DNA of 64,000 nt, from positions 1 to 64,000 of the forward strand of contig JAGIAI010000035.1 in NCBI GenBank assembly GCA_017744935.1. Reading direction: 5' to 3'. The notes under the pieces were generated by a model, which did no database searches, was not told the origin of the DNA, and was given only the letters and a program-made list of their open reading frames with translations. Both the position numbers and the translations under genes were made by a program. Every line of letters starts with the position of its first letter. Within the stretch, counting starts at the first letter, position 1. Positions 36,535 through 45,750 of the stretch are shown one piece after another. Origin of the DNA: Variovorax sp. GTDB taxonomy: Bacteria; Pseudomonadota; Gammaproteobacteria; Burkholderiales; Burkholderiaceae_C.

Positions 36535-37191
36535 ATGGTCGCGCGCATCTTCGTTCTCGCGGGCGTCAACGGAGCGGGCAAGAGCAGCATCGGTGGCGCG
36601 GCGCTCGAGGCGCGCAAAGTCCCCTACTTCAATCCCGATCTCGCAGCGCGCAAGCTGCTCGACACCAATCCCACGCTCACCCAGGAAACGGCCAACGCGC
36701 AAGCCTGGGAAATGGGTCGCGCCGGCCTCGAACGCGCGCTGGCCGAGGGCCTCAACTTCGCCTTCGAAACCACGCTGGGCGCGCGCACCCTTCCCGACAT
36801 GCTGCTCGCCGGCGCGCGCAAGGGTGCGCAGGTCCATGTCTGGTACGCCGGCCTGCAATCGCCCGAGAAACACGTCGAGCGCGTGAAGGAACGCGTGATC
36901 GCCGGCGGCCACGACATCCCCGAAGACAAGATCCGCGCACGCTATGTCACCAGCCGCGCGAACCTGATCCGCCTGTTGCCGCACCTCGCAAGCCTGCGCG
37001 TATACGACAACAGCATCGACGGCGATCCCAAGGCCGGCATCAAGCCGCAACCCACGCTGATCCTGCACATGGAAGGCGGCCAGGTCGTCTCGCACATCGA
37101 CCTCGAGCTGGTGCCGCAATGGGCCAAGCCCGTGGTCGCCGCAGCCTTCGACGCGACGAAGAAGAAAGCGACGAAGGGGCGGCCGCACTGA
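36535..37191 (+). CDS. Zeta toxin family protein (P-loop kinase)
   Basis: 218 residues. Walker A is GVNGAGKSS (10-18), followed by PYFNPDLAAR, a conserved FETTLG segment and a VKERVIAGGHDIPEDKIRARY lid-like region, all as in zeta/PezT-type kinases that phosphorylate UDP-N-acetylglucosamine and block wall synthesis. A basic tail (KKKATKGRPH) is present. The start follows AAGAGG. No epsilon-type antitoxin is adjacent; the upstream Phd-like gene is the likely partner. A non-toxic kinase is the alternative. Confidence 0.8.
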   Translation: MVARIFVLAGVNGAGKSSIGGAALEARKVPYFNPDLAARKLLDTNPTLTQETANAQAWEMGRAGLERALAEGLNFAFETTLGARTLPDMLLAGARKGAQVHVWYAGLQSPEKHVERVKERVIAGGHDIPEDKIRARYVTSRANLIRLLPHLASLRVYDNSIDGDPKAGIKPQPTLILHMEGGQVVSHIDLELVPQWAKPVVAAAFDATKKKATKGRPH

Positions 37192-37206
37192 CCGCCCGCC
37201 GCGCGC

Positions 37207-37968
37207 TCAAGGCATGACCTGCCCGCCGTTGACTTCGACGATCTGGCCGGTGACATAGCCGCTGGCTTCCGCATTCGCAAGGAACATGAAAGCGCCGATG
37301 CATTCCTCTGCGGTGCCCAGCCGGCCCATCGGAATGGCGCTCGCGAAGTTCTTCAGCACCTCGGGGCTTGAATGCCCGTCATGGAACGGCGTCTCGATCA
37401 CGCCCGGCGCGACGGCGTTGACGCGAATGCCGTCCTTCACCAGCTCCTTGGCCATCGTGCGTGTGATCGTCGAAACGAAGCCCTTGCAGGCCGCATAGAG
37501 CCCCGCGCCCGGCCCACCGCCGGTACGCGCCGCCTGCGTGGTCACGTTGATGATGGCCCCACCGCCGCCCGCCGACATGATCGGGATCACGCGCCGGCTC
37601 ACCGCCACGACCGAACGCGCATTGAGACGGAACACCGCGTCGATGTAGTCGTCGTCCGCGTCCACGATCGGCGAGCGCCTGACGAAGCCGCCGGCGTTGT
37701 TGACGAGGATGTCGATGCGCCCGAAGGCCTCGTGCACGGCCTGCACCATGCGGTCGACCGATTTCGTGTCCATCACGTCGGCCTGCACCAGCAGCGCCTC
37801 GCCGCCGGACGAGCGGATGTCGCGCGCCACGCTTTCGGCCTCGGCCCGGCTGCCGCGGTAGTGCACCGCCACGCGCGCGCCCGCCTTGCCCATGGCGCGC
37901 GCCACGGCCGCGCCGATGCCGGTGCTGGCACCGGTAATGAGGACTGCCTTGTTCTTCAGAACGTTCAT
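37207..37968 (-). CDS. SDR family oxidoreductase
   Basis: 253 residues, classical short-chain dehydrogenase with GASTGIG at 13-19, NNAG at 90-93, and Y158/K162. The expected catalytic serine region reads NVTTQAA, so Thr may stand in for Ser. It is last in the minus-strand catabolic set and 49 bases from the LysR gene, on the same strand. It probably oxidises or reduces a hydroxyacyl or alcohol intermediate; the substrate is unknown. Confidence 0.88.
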   Translation of the reverse strand: MNVLKNKAVLITGASTGIGAAVARAMGKAGARVAVHYRGSRAEAESVARDIRSSGGEALLVQADVMDTKSVDRMVQAVHEAFGRIDILVNNAGGFVRRSPIVDADDDYIDAVFRLNARSVVAVSRRVIPIMSAGGGGAIINVTTQAARTGGGPGAGLYAACKGFVSTITRTMAKELVKDGIRVNAVAPGVIETPFHDGHSSPEVLKNFASAIPMGRLGTAEECIGAFMFLANAEASGYVTGQIVEVNGGQVMP

Positions 37969-38017
37969 GGTGAGATCCTTTCGGGGGTTGAAGGAATCGC
38001 CACCACGGCGGGCATCT

Positions 38018-38932
38018 TCAGAGCGTCGCGGCGATGGCTTCCAGTTGGGTGAGTCGCCGGGCCATGCGGCCGACGAAGTTCTGCGTGACGTGCGGCAGCA
38101 CGCGCTGCGTGGGCACCACGATGCCCACCTTCAGTCCGTTGAGCGCCTCCAGCTCGAAGGGCCGCCAGAGCAATTCCCCGCGCCTGAGTTCTTCGATGAA
38201 GGCGATCTTGGAGAAGCAGGAAATGCCCTTGCCGCCCATGATCAGGCGCTTGAGCAAGGGCGTTGAATTGCAGGTGGCGGCCGGCTCCATGTCGTCCCAG
38301 AAGTTGGCGAACTCGGGCGACGACGCGGCGCTGATCACCGGATGCGAGCTGGAGCGCAGGAAGGAGTACTTCGCGCACTCCTTGAGCGACACCGTTTCGA
38401 AACTGGCGAGCGGATGCCCCGGCGGCATCACGATGCCGATCGGCAGGTGCGCCACGTTCATGGCTCGCACGCCCCCGGGCAGCCGGCCGAGGAACGTCAA
38501 CCCGACGTCGGCCTGCCCGGCCATGACCATCTGGGCCACTTCCATGGGTTGCGTCGAAGTGATGGTGTAGGTCACTGCGGGAAAGAGCTGCAGAAACTCT
38601 TCCACCGCCGAAGGCAGCAGTTCCTCGAAGAAGGAATCCATGGCCGCGACCTTGACGTGCCCGGTGCGCTCGCCTTTGAGCGCATCGAGCTCGGTGCGCA
38701 TCACCTGGAACTGGTGCAGCGTCTCCTGCGCATGCTTCAGCAGCCGCTCGCCGGCCGGATTCAATCGCAGGCCATTGGGCATGCGGTCGAACAGCTCGAC
38801 GCCCAGCTCGTCTTCCAGCTTGTGGATCTGGCGGTTCACCGCGCTGGCCGCCACGTAGAGACGCTCCGACGCCTTGCGCACGGAGCCGCAGGCCGCTACT
38901 TCGATGAAGTACTTCAGGACGCTGGCATGCAT
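38018..38932 (-). CDS. LysR family transcriptional regulator
   Basis: 304 residues. N-terminal helix-turn-helix (KYFIEVAACGSVRKASERLYVAASAVNRQI) and a C-terminal substrate-binding domain of the usual size. It lies inside the operon-like run between the ferredoxin and SDR genes, so it probably controls the whole set; a matching palindrome lies upstream of the first gene at 45463-45487. The inducer is likely the imported organic acid or its CoA ester. Confidence 0.9.
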   Translation of the reverse strand: MHASVLKYFIEVAACGSVRKASERLYVAASAVNRQIHKLEDELGVELFDRMPNGLRLNPAGERLLKHAQETLHQFQVMRTELDALKGERTGHVKVAAMDSFFEELLPSAVEEFLQLFPAVTYTITSTQPMEVAQMVMAGQADVGLTFLGRLPGGVRAMNVAHLPIGIVMPPGHPLASFETVSLKECAKYSFLRSSSHPVISAASSPEFANFWDDMEPAATCNSTPLLKRLIMGGKGISCFSKIAFIEELRRGELLWRPFELEALNGLKVGIVVPTQRVLPHVTQNFVGRMARRLTQLEAIAATL

Positions 38933-38959
38933 CAGCCGGCCCTCCTGCTGCGCTGTGCA

Positions 38960-39298
38960 CTATGCGGCCGCTCCGACAGTGGGCAGCGCGGTGGCGATGC
39001 CGGGGTGGTCGCAGGCGCTGCGCCGCCCGTCCGCGCCGCCGGGCGAACCCAGGCCGCTGACCGAATCGTCGAAGTACTCGCGATTGATGGCCGTGAAATG
39101 CGCGAGCCCGGGCGGCAGCCGGGACTCCTCGTAGATGGCCTGCACGGGGCAGGCCGACACGCAAACGCCGCAGTCGATGCATTCATCCGGATGAATGTAC
39201 AGAGTCCGGGCGCCTTCGTAGATGCAATCGACGGGGCAGCAAGGGACGCAGGCGCCATCCTTGCAGTCGATGCAGGCGGTGGTGATGACGTGAGCCAT
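38960..39298 (-). CDS. FdxA-type 7Fe ferredoxin
   Basis: 112 residues with two cluster motifs: CIDCKDGACVPCCPVDC and CIDCGVCVSACP, the pattern of ferredoxins that carry one [3Fe-4S] and one [4Fe-4S] cluster. The tail after residue 65 has no cluster residues apart from one late cysteine. ATG 39298 begins MAHVITTACIDC; a longer upstream frame overlaps the hydratase gene and is not supported. It is probably an electron carrier for a redox step in this pathway. Confidence 0.88.
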   Translation of the reverse strand: MAHVITTACIDCKDGACVPCCPVDCIYEGARTLYIHPDECIDCGVCVSACPVQAIYEESRLPPGLAHFTAINREYFDDSVSGLGSPGGADGRRSACDHPGIATALPTVGAAA

Positions 39299-39323
39299 GG
39301 CGCAATCCCTTCGTGCCGAGGCC

Positions 39324-40100
39324 TCAGCGCCCCTGCCAGCGCGGCTTGCGCTTCTGCTGGAAGGCCAGCACGCCTTCGTTGGAGTCTTCCGACTGCAGCG
39401 CGGCAACCAGCGCGGGCAGACGCATGCCGTGGGCCTGCGACGGCGAAAGCTGGCCGGTCTGGCGCACCACCTGCTTGATCGCGCGCAGCGAGAGTGGCGC
39501 ACAGGCCAGCAGTTGCTGCACCCAGCGCTCGATGGCGGTGTCGAGTTCGACGCGCGGCACGACTTCGTTGATGAGGCCCATCTCCAGCGCCTGGCGCGCC
39601 TTGACGCGCTGTCCGGTCAGCATCATTCCCATTGCCTGGCGATACGGAATCTGGCGCTGCAGCAGCAGCATGCCGCCGTCGAGCGGCAGGCGCCCCACGA
39701 GGGGCTCGGGCAGGCCGAAGCTGGCTTCCTCGCAGGCGACCACGAGGTCGCAGCCGAGCACCATCTCGAAGCCACCGCCGAGCGCGAAGCCGTTGACCCG
39801 CGCGATCACCGGCACGTTCAGCGTCTCGCGCAGCGCGATGCCGCCGAAGCCGCCCGGGCGACTGGCCGCCCAGTACTCCACGCCCTTCAGGTTGCTGGTG
39901 TTCCTCAGGTCGGCGCCCGCGCAGAAGGAGCGCTCGCCCGCACCGGTCAGCACCACCACGCGCACGTCGTCGCGCCGCTCGATGTCTTCCCAGATGCGGA
40001 TCAGCTCTGTCTCGGTCGGCAGGTCGACGGCGTTGAGCACATCGGGCCGGTCGATGGTGACCCGCGCGACATGCTCCTTGACTTCGTAGAGGACGCTCAT
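39324..40100 (-). CDS. Enoyl-CoA hydratase/isomerase family protein
   Basis: 258-residue crotonase-fold protein. The oxyanion-hole segments are visible as GERSFCAGADLR and GFALGGGFEMVLGCDLVVACEEASFGLPE. It would hydrate or isomerise an unsaturated acyl-CoA. Its start overlaps the stop of the CoA-transferase gene (ATGA), so the two are translationally coupled. Confidence 0.92.
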   Translation of the reverse strand: MSVLYEVKEHVARVTIDRPDVLNAVDLPTETELIRIWEDIERRDDVRVVVLTGAGERSFCAGADLRNTSNLKGVEYWAASRPGGFGGIALRETLNVPVIARVNGFALGGGFEMVLGCDLVVACEEASFGLPEPLVGRLPLDGGMLLLQRQIPYRQAMGMMLTGQRVKARQALEMGLINEVVPRVELDTAIERWVQQLLACAPLSLRAIKQVVRQTGQLSPSQAHGMRLPALVAALQSEDSNEGVLAFQQKRKPRWQGR

Positions 40101-41263
40101 TGCGCCACCTCGCTCAGTGCGCGGGCTTCCTCCAGCACTTCATCCGTGTGCTCGCCCAGCCGGGGCGGCGCACGGCGCAGGCCGGCGGCAGCGGCCGACA
40201 TGTGGATCGGGCTCGCGATGAATCGCAGCGGACGGCCGCCTGGAGTCCCTCCGTCGAGGATCATTCCGTTGTGCAGCGTCTGCGGATCGACCAGCGCCTC
40301 ACGCATGTCGCGCACCGGCGCCGAGAGCAGGTCCTGCTCTTCAAGCCGCGCCAGCCAGTGTTCGCGGGTGTTGGTCGCAAAGCGCTCGCGGAAGATCGTG
40401 TGCAGCTCTGCCTTGTGCTTGAACTGGGCCTGCAGATCGGCAAAGCGCGCATCCTGCGACAGGTCGTCGATCTCGAGCGCGGCGCAAATGTCGCGCAGCG
40501 GATTGGCCTTGAACGCACCCACCAGCACCAGAGGCCCGTTCTGCGTGTCGAAGACGCCCGACAGCGGCATCGCCGCCCAGTTCACCTCGGAGTCTTCCAT
40601 CATGATCATCGCGGCCTCCTGCATCTGCATGGCCAGCATCGAGTTGTAGAGGGACACCGAGACCTTCTGCCCTTCGCCGGTGCGCTCGCGCTGCAACAGC
40701 GCGAAGAGGATGCCCTGAACCATGTGCATGCCGGCGGTGTAGTCGGCCAGCGCGGTCGGATAGATCGACACCGGCACCGAGGCATCGGCGCGGCGCGCCA
40801 TCACGCCAGTCAGGGCCTGCGCGAGCACGTCCTGCCCGCCCTTGTGCGCGTAGGGCCCGCTCTCGCCGTAGCCAGTGCCCACCGCGTAGATGATGCGCGG
40901 GTTCAGGCGCTTGCAGTCCTCGTAGCCCAGGCCCAGTCGCTCCATCACCCCGGCGCGGAAGTTGTTGGTGACCACGTCGGCATCGGCGATCAGGGCCTTG
41001 ACCAGTTCCACCTGCGCCGGATCGCGCAGGTCGATCTCGCAGCTTCGCTTGTTGCGGTTGAGGCTGCAGAAGATCGGGTTGTCATGCCCCGCGACCGGTG
41101 CAAAGGTAGAGCGGCTCAGGTCGCCCGCACCCTTGCGCTCGATCTTGATGACGTCAGCGCCATGGTCCGCCAGCATCTGGGTGCAGACAGGGCCCATCAT
41201 CACCTGGGTGAAGTCGATCACGCGAATGCCGGCCAGCGGCAGCGTCTTGGTGTTGGGTGTCAT
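40097..41263 (-). CDS. CaiB/BaiF family CoA transferase
   Basis: 388-residue class III CoA transferase. The catalytic Asp is D145 in KGGQDVLAQALTG; the N-terminus AGIRVIDFTQVMMGPVCTQMLADHGADVIKIE is family-typical. It would activate an organic acid by moving CoA from another thioester. It is coupled by ATGA overlaps to the FAD oxidoreductase upstream and the hydratase downstream. Confidence 0.93.
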   Translation of the reverse strand: MTPNTKTLPLAGIRVIDFTQVMMGPVCTQMLADHGADVIKIERKGAGDLSRSTFAPVAGHDNPIFCSLNRNKRSCEIDLRDPAQVELVKALIADADVVTNNFRAGVMERLGLGYEDCKRLNPRIIYAVGTGYGESGPYAHKGGQDVLAQALTGVMARRADASVPVSIYPTALADYTAGMHMVQGILFALLQRERTGEGQKVSVSLYNSMLAMQMQEAAMIMMEDSEVNWAAMPLSGVFDTQNGPLVLVGAFKANPLRDICAALEIDDLSQDARFADLQAQFKHKAELHTIFRERFATNTREHWLARLEEQDLLSAPVRDMREALVDPQTLHNGMILDGGTPGGRPLRFIASPIHMSAAAAGLRRAPPRLGEHTDEVLEEARALSEVAQ

Positions 41264-42639
41264 GCGGCCTCCGCGAAGGAACGGGCGATCTCGGGCACAT
41301 CGGCATTCGGCCCTTTCTGATCACCAGGATCGGCACCCTGCGCACGCAGCGTGCGCTGCAGCTTGGCGATGTCGACCTTGCGCACGCTCACGCCGGCATC
41401 GAGCGCCAGCGCGGCAGCAGTACCGGCAGCTTCACCCATGGCCATGCACGGCGGGATCTCGCGCGAAATCTTCTGCGCCGCAGAGGTCGACGAGTAGTGG
41501 CGGCCTGCCACCAGCAGGTTCTCGACGCTGCGCGGCACCAGCGAGCGGTACGGGTAGTAGTAGTCGCGGCCACGCGCAATGCTGTCTTCGAAGCGCACGC
41601 GCTGCGTCACGTCGTCCTTGCTCATCACATATTCGCCTTCCAGCAGACGCGTCTGGCGCACGCCGGTCTGCGGCGCGAGGTCGATCAGGTAGCAGTTGGC
41701 AAAGCCGGGCAGCTTGCTGCGGATGAATTCGATCACCTTGTGGATCGTGGCGCGGCCCTGCACTTCGGCGCGCGTCAGGTCGGCGACCTTGAGGCCGTCC
41801 AGGCCCGCCATGTGCGGGCAGTTGCACCACACCACGCCCGGCAGCGGCGTCTTGAGCCACCAGCTGTCCCATGCCCCGCCCAGCAGGTGCTTGACCTCGC
41901 GGTCGATCGCCAGGAAGGCGGCCGGCTCTTCATGCTCGAAGCGCTCGGCCTCTTCGGTGTCGACGCCGCCGAGGCGGAACACCGTCGTGACGATGTACGC
42001 GCCGCTGACGTGCGGCGCGCCAGCCGACGCGGCCACATCGAGATCGCCGGTGGCATCGATCACCACTTTGCCCAGGATCGCTTCGCGGCCACTCTTGCTT
42101 TCGCAGATCACACCCTTGACCTGGCCGCCTTCCACCAGCGTGCGAGAGAACCACGAGTGCAGGCGCAGGTTGACGTTGGCCTGCAGCACCATTTCGAGCG
42201 ACGCGCGCTTGAAGGCGTCCGGATCAAAGGCTGCGGCGAAGCAGATGGGGTGCGGCTTCTCCTTGCTGTGGAAGTCGAAGGTGCCCCAGCGCTTCCAGCG
42301 GCGGACCGACTCGGGCAGGCTGCCCCAGTCCTTCTGCTTCGGGTACTCGGCCAGGCCGCGTTCGGCCATGCGCTCGATCATCTCGAGGCAGATGCCACGC
42401 ACCGAGATCTCCTGCTGATGGCTGTCCCACATGTCGTCGAGCACCAGCACCATGCCGCCGGAAGCGAGACCGCCCAGGTGGTTGTAGCGCTCCAGCAGGG
42501 TCACGCTGGCGCCGTTGCGCGCAGCCGCCAGGGCTGCCGCCTGCCCAGCGGGGCCGCCGCCGACCACCACCACGTCCGATTCGGCTGCGACACGAATGTC
42601 GTGCGCGCTCTCATGCATCCAATCGCCAATACGGCTCAT
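41260..42639 (-). CDS. FAD-dependent oxidoreductase (PF12831-like)
   Basis: 459 residues. The dinucleotide motif VVVGGGPAG is at residues 24-32, a second FAD motif DATGDLD follows in the middle, and the C-terminal AGRHYSSTSAAQ contacts FAD. The family oxidises diverse small molecules. ATG 42639 is chosen because AAGGAG lies 6 bases upstream. Placed between an ABC importer and CoA-activation genes, it probably oxidises the imported substrate; the reaction is unknown. Confidence 0.88.
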   Translation of the reverse strand: MSRIGDWMHESAHDIRVAAESDVVVVGGGPAGQAAALAAARNGASVTLLERYNHLGGLASGGMVLVLDDMWDSHQQEISVRGICLEMIERMAERGLAEYPKQKDWGSLPESVRRWKRWGTFDFHSKEKPHPICFAAAFDPDAFKRASLEMVLQANVNLRLHSWFSRTLVEGGQVKGVICESKSGREAILGKVVIDATGDLDVAASAGAPHVSGAYIVTTVFRLGGVDTEEAERFEHEEPAAFLAIDREVKHLLGGAWDSWWLKTPLPGVVWCNCPHMAGLDGLKVADLTRAEVQGRATIHKVIEFIRSKLPGFANCYLIDLAPQTGVRQTRLLEGEYVMSKDDVTQRVRFEDSIARGRDYYYPYRSLVPRSVENLLVAGRHYSSTSAAQKISREIPPCMAMGEAAGTAAALALDAGVSVRKVDIAKLQRTLRAQGADPGDQKGPNADVPEIARSFAEAA

Positions 42640-42700
42640 CACTATCTCCTTGATTGATGGGGGAATGGAGCGGCGCGGATCGCGCCGTGCTCCTTGAGGT

Positions 42701-43549
42701 TCAGTGGCTGCTCTCGGGCTGCCAGCGGATGACGAGGCGTTCGGCCACAGTCACGAGCAGGAAGAAGAGGCCAGACAAAGTCGCACTCATCACGATCGCG
42801 GCGTAGAGCAGCGGCGAGTCGAAGTTGAAAGTGGCCTGAAGGATCATGGCGCCGATGCCTACGGTGGCACCCACCCACTCACCGACCACCGCGCCGATCA
42901 CGCTCATCGAGGCTGCGATACGCAGTGCAGAGAACAGGTACGGCAACGAATTGAGCAGCCGCAGCCGGAAGAAGATTTCCGTCTTGCTCGCCGACAGCAC
43001 GCGCATCAGCTCCATGGCCTGCGGGTTCACCGATTCGAGCCCGCGCACCATGTTCACCAGCGTCGGGAAGAAGCACACCAATGCGGCGATCGTGATCTTG
43101 GGCTCCATGCCATTGCCCATGATGAGCACCAGCACCGGCGCTTTCGCGACCAGGGGAATGGCGTTGAACATCAGCACGACCGGGAAGAAGATGTCCTGCA
43201 GCGTCTTGTTGTGGACGAATACCGTCGCGATCGCGATCGCGGCAAGGTTGCCCAGCACGAAGCCGCCAGCGGCTTCCAGCGCGGTTGGAATCAGGTTGTC
43301 GAGCAGCACCGCGCGCTTGGCGTAGAGCGTCTCGAGCACGGCCCAGGGCGACGGCGCGATGAAAGGCTTGACGTCGAAGATCGCGATCACCGCCCACCAC
43401 AGGGCGATGAGTCCGCCGATGCCCAGCGCGGGCAGGATGCGGCGTCGCCAGAGCTTCCTGCGTCGCGCGGCGGCCCAGGCGGTGTACTCGGGATCGGCGG
43501 CCACGGAAGCACGCACCGGCACGGGTGTCTCGAGGGAACTGGTGGTCAT
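42701..43549 (-). CDS. ABC transporter permease (SsuC/TauC type)
   Basis: 282-residue membrane subunit with about six helices and the coupling block KTEIFFRLRLLNSLPYLFSALRI. It belongs to the nitrate/sulfonate/taurine importer family. It lies 11 bases downstream of the ATPase gene in the same direction. Confidence 0.92.
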   Translation of the reverse strand: MTTSSLETPVPVRASVAADPEYTAWAAARRRKLWRRRILPALGIGGLIALWWAVIAIFDVKPFIAPSPWAVLETLYAKRAVLLDNLIPTALEAAGGFVLGNLAAIAIATVFVHNKTLQDIFFPVVLMFNAIPLVAKAPVLVLIMGNGMEPKITIAALVCFFPTLVNMVRGLESVNPQAMELMRVLSASKTEIFFRLRLLNSLPYLFSALRIAASMSVIGAVVGEWVGATVGIGAMILQATFNFDSPLLYAAIVMSATLSGLFFLLVTVAERLVIRWQPESSH

Positions 43550-43560
43550 GTCGGCGGCCT

Positions 43561-44343
43561 TCAGCAGGTTTCCAGCACGCGGCGCAGATGGCCGGTGAGC
43601 TGCACGAACTCAGGTGTCTCGCGGATGGCCAGGGTGCGGTCTTCCGGCAGATTCACCGGCACGATCTCGCGGACCCGCCCGGGATTGGCGGCCAGCATCA
43701 GCACGCGCTGGCCCAGGAAGGCCGCCTCGTGGATGCTGTGCGTGACGAAGAGGATGGTCACGCCGGTTTCCTTCCAGACGCGGCGGATCTCTTCGTTGAG
43801 CCGGTCGCGCGTGATCTCGTCGAGCGCCCCGAAGGGCTCGTCCATGAGCAGGATCTTGGGATCGCTCGCGAGCGCACGTGCGATGGAGACGCGCTGGCGC
43901 TGTCCGCCGGACATCTCATGCGGCCAGGCATTGGCGCGGTCCTTGAGGCCGACCAGCTCCAGCAGCTCCTTCGGCGACCGGCGGCCCTTGCGGCCTGCGC
44001 CGCCGCCGACTTGCAGTGGCAGTTCCACGTTCTGCAGCGCGGTGCGCCAGGGCAGCAGCGCGGCATCCTGGAACACGAAGCCGATGTCGCGGCGTTGACG
44101 CGCCTGCTCGGGCGTGGCGCCGAGCACGCTGACGCTGCCGCGGCTCGGTGCCTGCAGGTCGGCCACCACGCGCAGCAAGGTCGACTTGCCGCAGCCCGAC
44201 GGGCCGAGCAGTGTGAGGAACTCGCCCTGCGCGACTTCGAGGTCGAGCGACTTGATCGCGGTGACGTCGCGCCGCTCGGTGAAGAAGCGCATGCCGACAT
44301 CGCGGCACGAGATCGCGGAGGCGTCGTTGAGAACGGCTGCCAT
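43561..44343 (-). CDS. ABC transporter ATP-binding protein (SsuB/TauB type)
   Basis: 260 residues. Walker A is GPSGCGKST, signature MSGGQRQR, Walker B ILLMDEPFGALDE. The family couples ATP hydrolysis to import by the neighbouring permease. It starts 3 bases after the binding-protein stop. Confidence 0.94.
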   Translation of the reverse strand: MAAVLNDASAISCRDVGMRFFTERRDVTAIKSLDLEVAQGEFLTLLGPSGCGKSTLLRVVADLQAPSRGSVSVLGATPEQARQRRDIGFVFQDAALLPWRTALQNVELPLQVGGGAGRKGRRSPKELLELVGLKDRANAWPHEMSGGQRQRVSIARALASDPKILLMDEPFGALDEITRDRLNEEIRRVWKETGVTILFVTHSIHEAAFLGQRVLMLAANPGRVREIVPVNLPEDRTLAIRETPEFVQLTGHLRRVLETC

Positions 44344-44346
44344 GGG

Positions 44347-45375
44347 TCAGGCCTTCACGCGCGCGTCGACGGTGTTCTTGAGCGCGCCGAGCCAGATGAC
44401 GTCATCGACCTTGGGCGTGCGGGCCGTGAACTGGCCCAGGTCCGCGTAGGTCGTGATCTGCGATTGCCAGACCGCCGGGTCCATCGTTCCCCAGCCTTGC
44501 GTCTGCGCGGGACCGCCCAGCGCGTACTCCAGCATCACGTCGATGGCGGCGCGCTCGTCTTCGCGCTTGAGGTTCGGATATTCCTTGACCAGCAGGTCCA
44601 CGGCCTGGTCGCGATTGGCCTTGGCGTGCTGCCAGCCGCGCGAGGTGGCGCGGACGAAGGCCTCCAGCACTTTGGGCTGCGTCTCGATGGTCTTGGTGGT
44701 GGCGTAGTACGGCAGTGCATAGAGCTGCACGCCCGCGTCCCACAGCGTGAGGTCGACGCGATCCGGACCCAGCGCCTTGAGCGCCGTGGTACTGGTGAGC
44801 CAGCCGGTGACCACATCGACCTGACCGGTCAGCAGCGGCGCCATGTCCGAACCGACCGTGACCACGGTCACGTCCTTTTCGGCGATCTTGTTCTTCGCCA
44901 GCAGCGCGCGCAGCAGGATGCCGGCAGTGGACGGGATGCCCACCTTCTTGCCCACCAGGTCGGCGGGCTTGCGCACCGGGTTCTTGGCCAGCGAGAAGAA
45001 GGTGAAGGGATGCTTCTGGGCACCGACCGCGAAGCACTTGATCGGCAGGCCCTGCGACACCGCCAGCATGACCGAGGGGCTCGACGACACCTGGCCCACT
45101 TCGTAGCGGCCGGAGGCGACGATCGCCACGCCATCGATGTTCGGGCCGCCGGGCTGGATCGCGAACTCGATGCCCTCCTGCTCGTAGAAGCCCAGCCGCT
45201 TGGCGACGATTTCGCCGACCTGGTTGACGCTGGGGATCCAGCCGAGCTGCATGTTGATGCGCGCCTTGCCCTGGGCCAGTGCGTCGATCGAGAGAAAGCC
45301 TCCAGCCGCGAGACCGCCAGCGGCAAGCGAGGTCTTCAGCAGGCGGCGGCGTGCGGGGTCGCAAGAGTGATTCAT
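44347..45375 (-). CDS. ABC transporter substrate-binding protein (NitT/TauT, NMT1-like)
   Basis: 342 residues with a twin-arginine-like leader (ARRRLLKTSLAAGGLAAGGF, then LAQG). The mature part opens with INMQLGWIPSVNQVGEIVAKRLGFYEQEG, typical of NMT1/THI5-like binding proteins for organosulfur or aromatic acids. It is first gene of the minus-strand catabolic operon, with a palindrome about 90 bases upstream. Confidence 0.92.
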   Translation of the reverse strand: MNHSCDPARRRLLKTSLAAGGLAAGGFLSIDALAQGKARINMQLGWIPSVNQVGEIVAKRLGFYEQEGIEFAIQPGGPNIDGVAIVASGRYEVGQVSSSPSVMLAVSQGLPIKCFAVGAQKHPFTFFSLAKNPVRKPADLVGKKVGIPSTAGILLRALLAKNKIAEKDVTVVTVGSDMAPLLTGQVDVVTGWLTSTTALKALGPDRVDLTLWDAGVQLYALPYYATTKTIETQPKVLEAFVRATSRGWQHAKANRDQAVDLLVKEYPNLKREDERAAIDVMLEYALGGPAQTQGWGTMDPAVWQSQITTYADLGQFTARTPKVDDVIWLGALKNTVDARVKA

Positions 45376-45462
45376 GACGGGGGTTCCTGGTTGTGGATTC
45401 GGGTCGTCTGCCGTGTGGCGTGACCGAAATTTAGGAGTTGAGGGCGTTCTCGCAAAGCACCG

Positions 45463-45487
45463 TTTTTAGGGACGGGCGGCCTAAAAA
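45463..45487. promoter_or_regulatory. Candidate LysR-type site: TTTTTAGG-N9-CCTAAAAA
   Basis: A perfect inverted repeat with 8-base arms, 88 bases before the start of the substrate-binding protein gene. It contains the T-N11-A core typical of LysR sites (TTAGG-GACGGGCGG-CCTAA region). The best candidate ligand is the LysR protein encoded at 38018-38932. Confidence 0.5.
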
Positions 45488-45750
45488 TTAGTGCCGGTAG
45501 AAACCCGGGCCCGGAGGCACTCAGCAATGGAGCGCAGGCACTGGAGCGGTGCCTATCACGCGGCTTTCACGTCCCAAAATGGCCATAAATTGAATCATTT
45601 GTGACAAACATTCGACCGTTACCCGTGATTTGCACGTTCCGATTGACGCTGGTGCGTACATCTGGCAGTTTTGTCTCCTGCGCCGAAACGGCGTAGCCGT
45701 GTCGGCGGAACTCCGCGCGACTTCATGAAGCAGGAACGCAGGAGTCGAAC

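Noticed and set aside
36535..37191. Reading the zeta-like protein as an ordinary nucleotide kinase
   Set aside because: The FETTLG and lid motifs, the tight link to a Phd-like gene and operator repeats favour a toxin, though a harmless kinase is not excluded.
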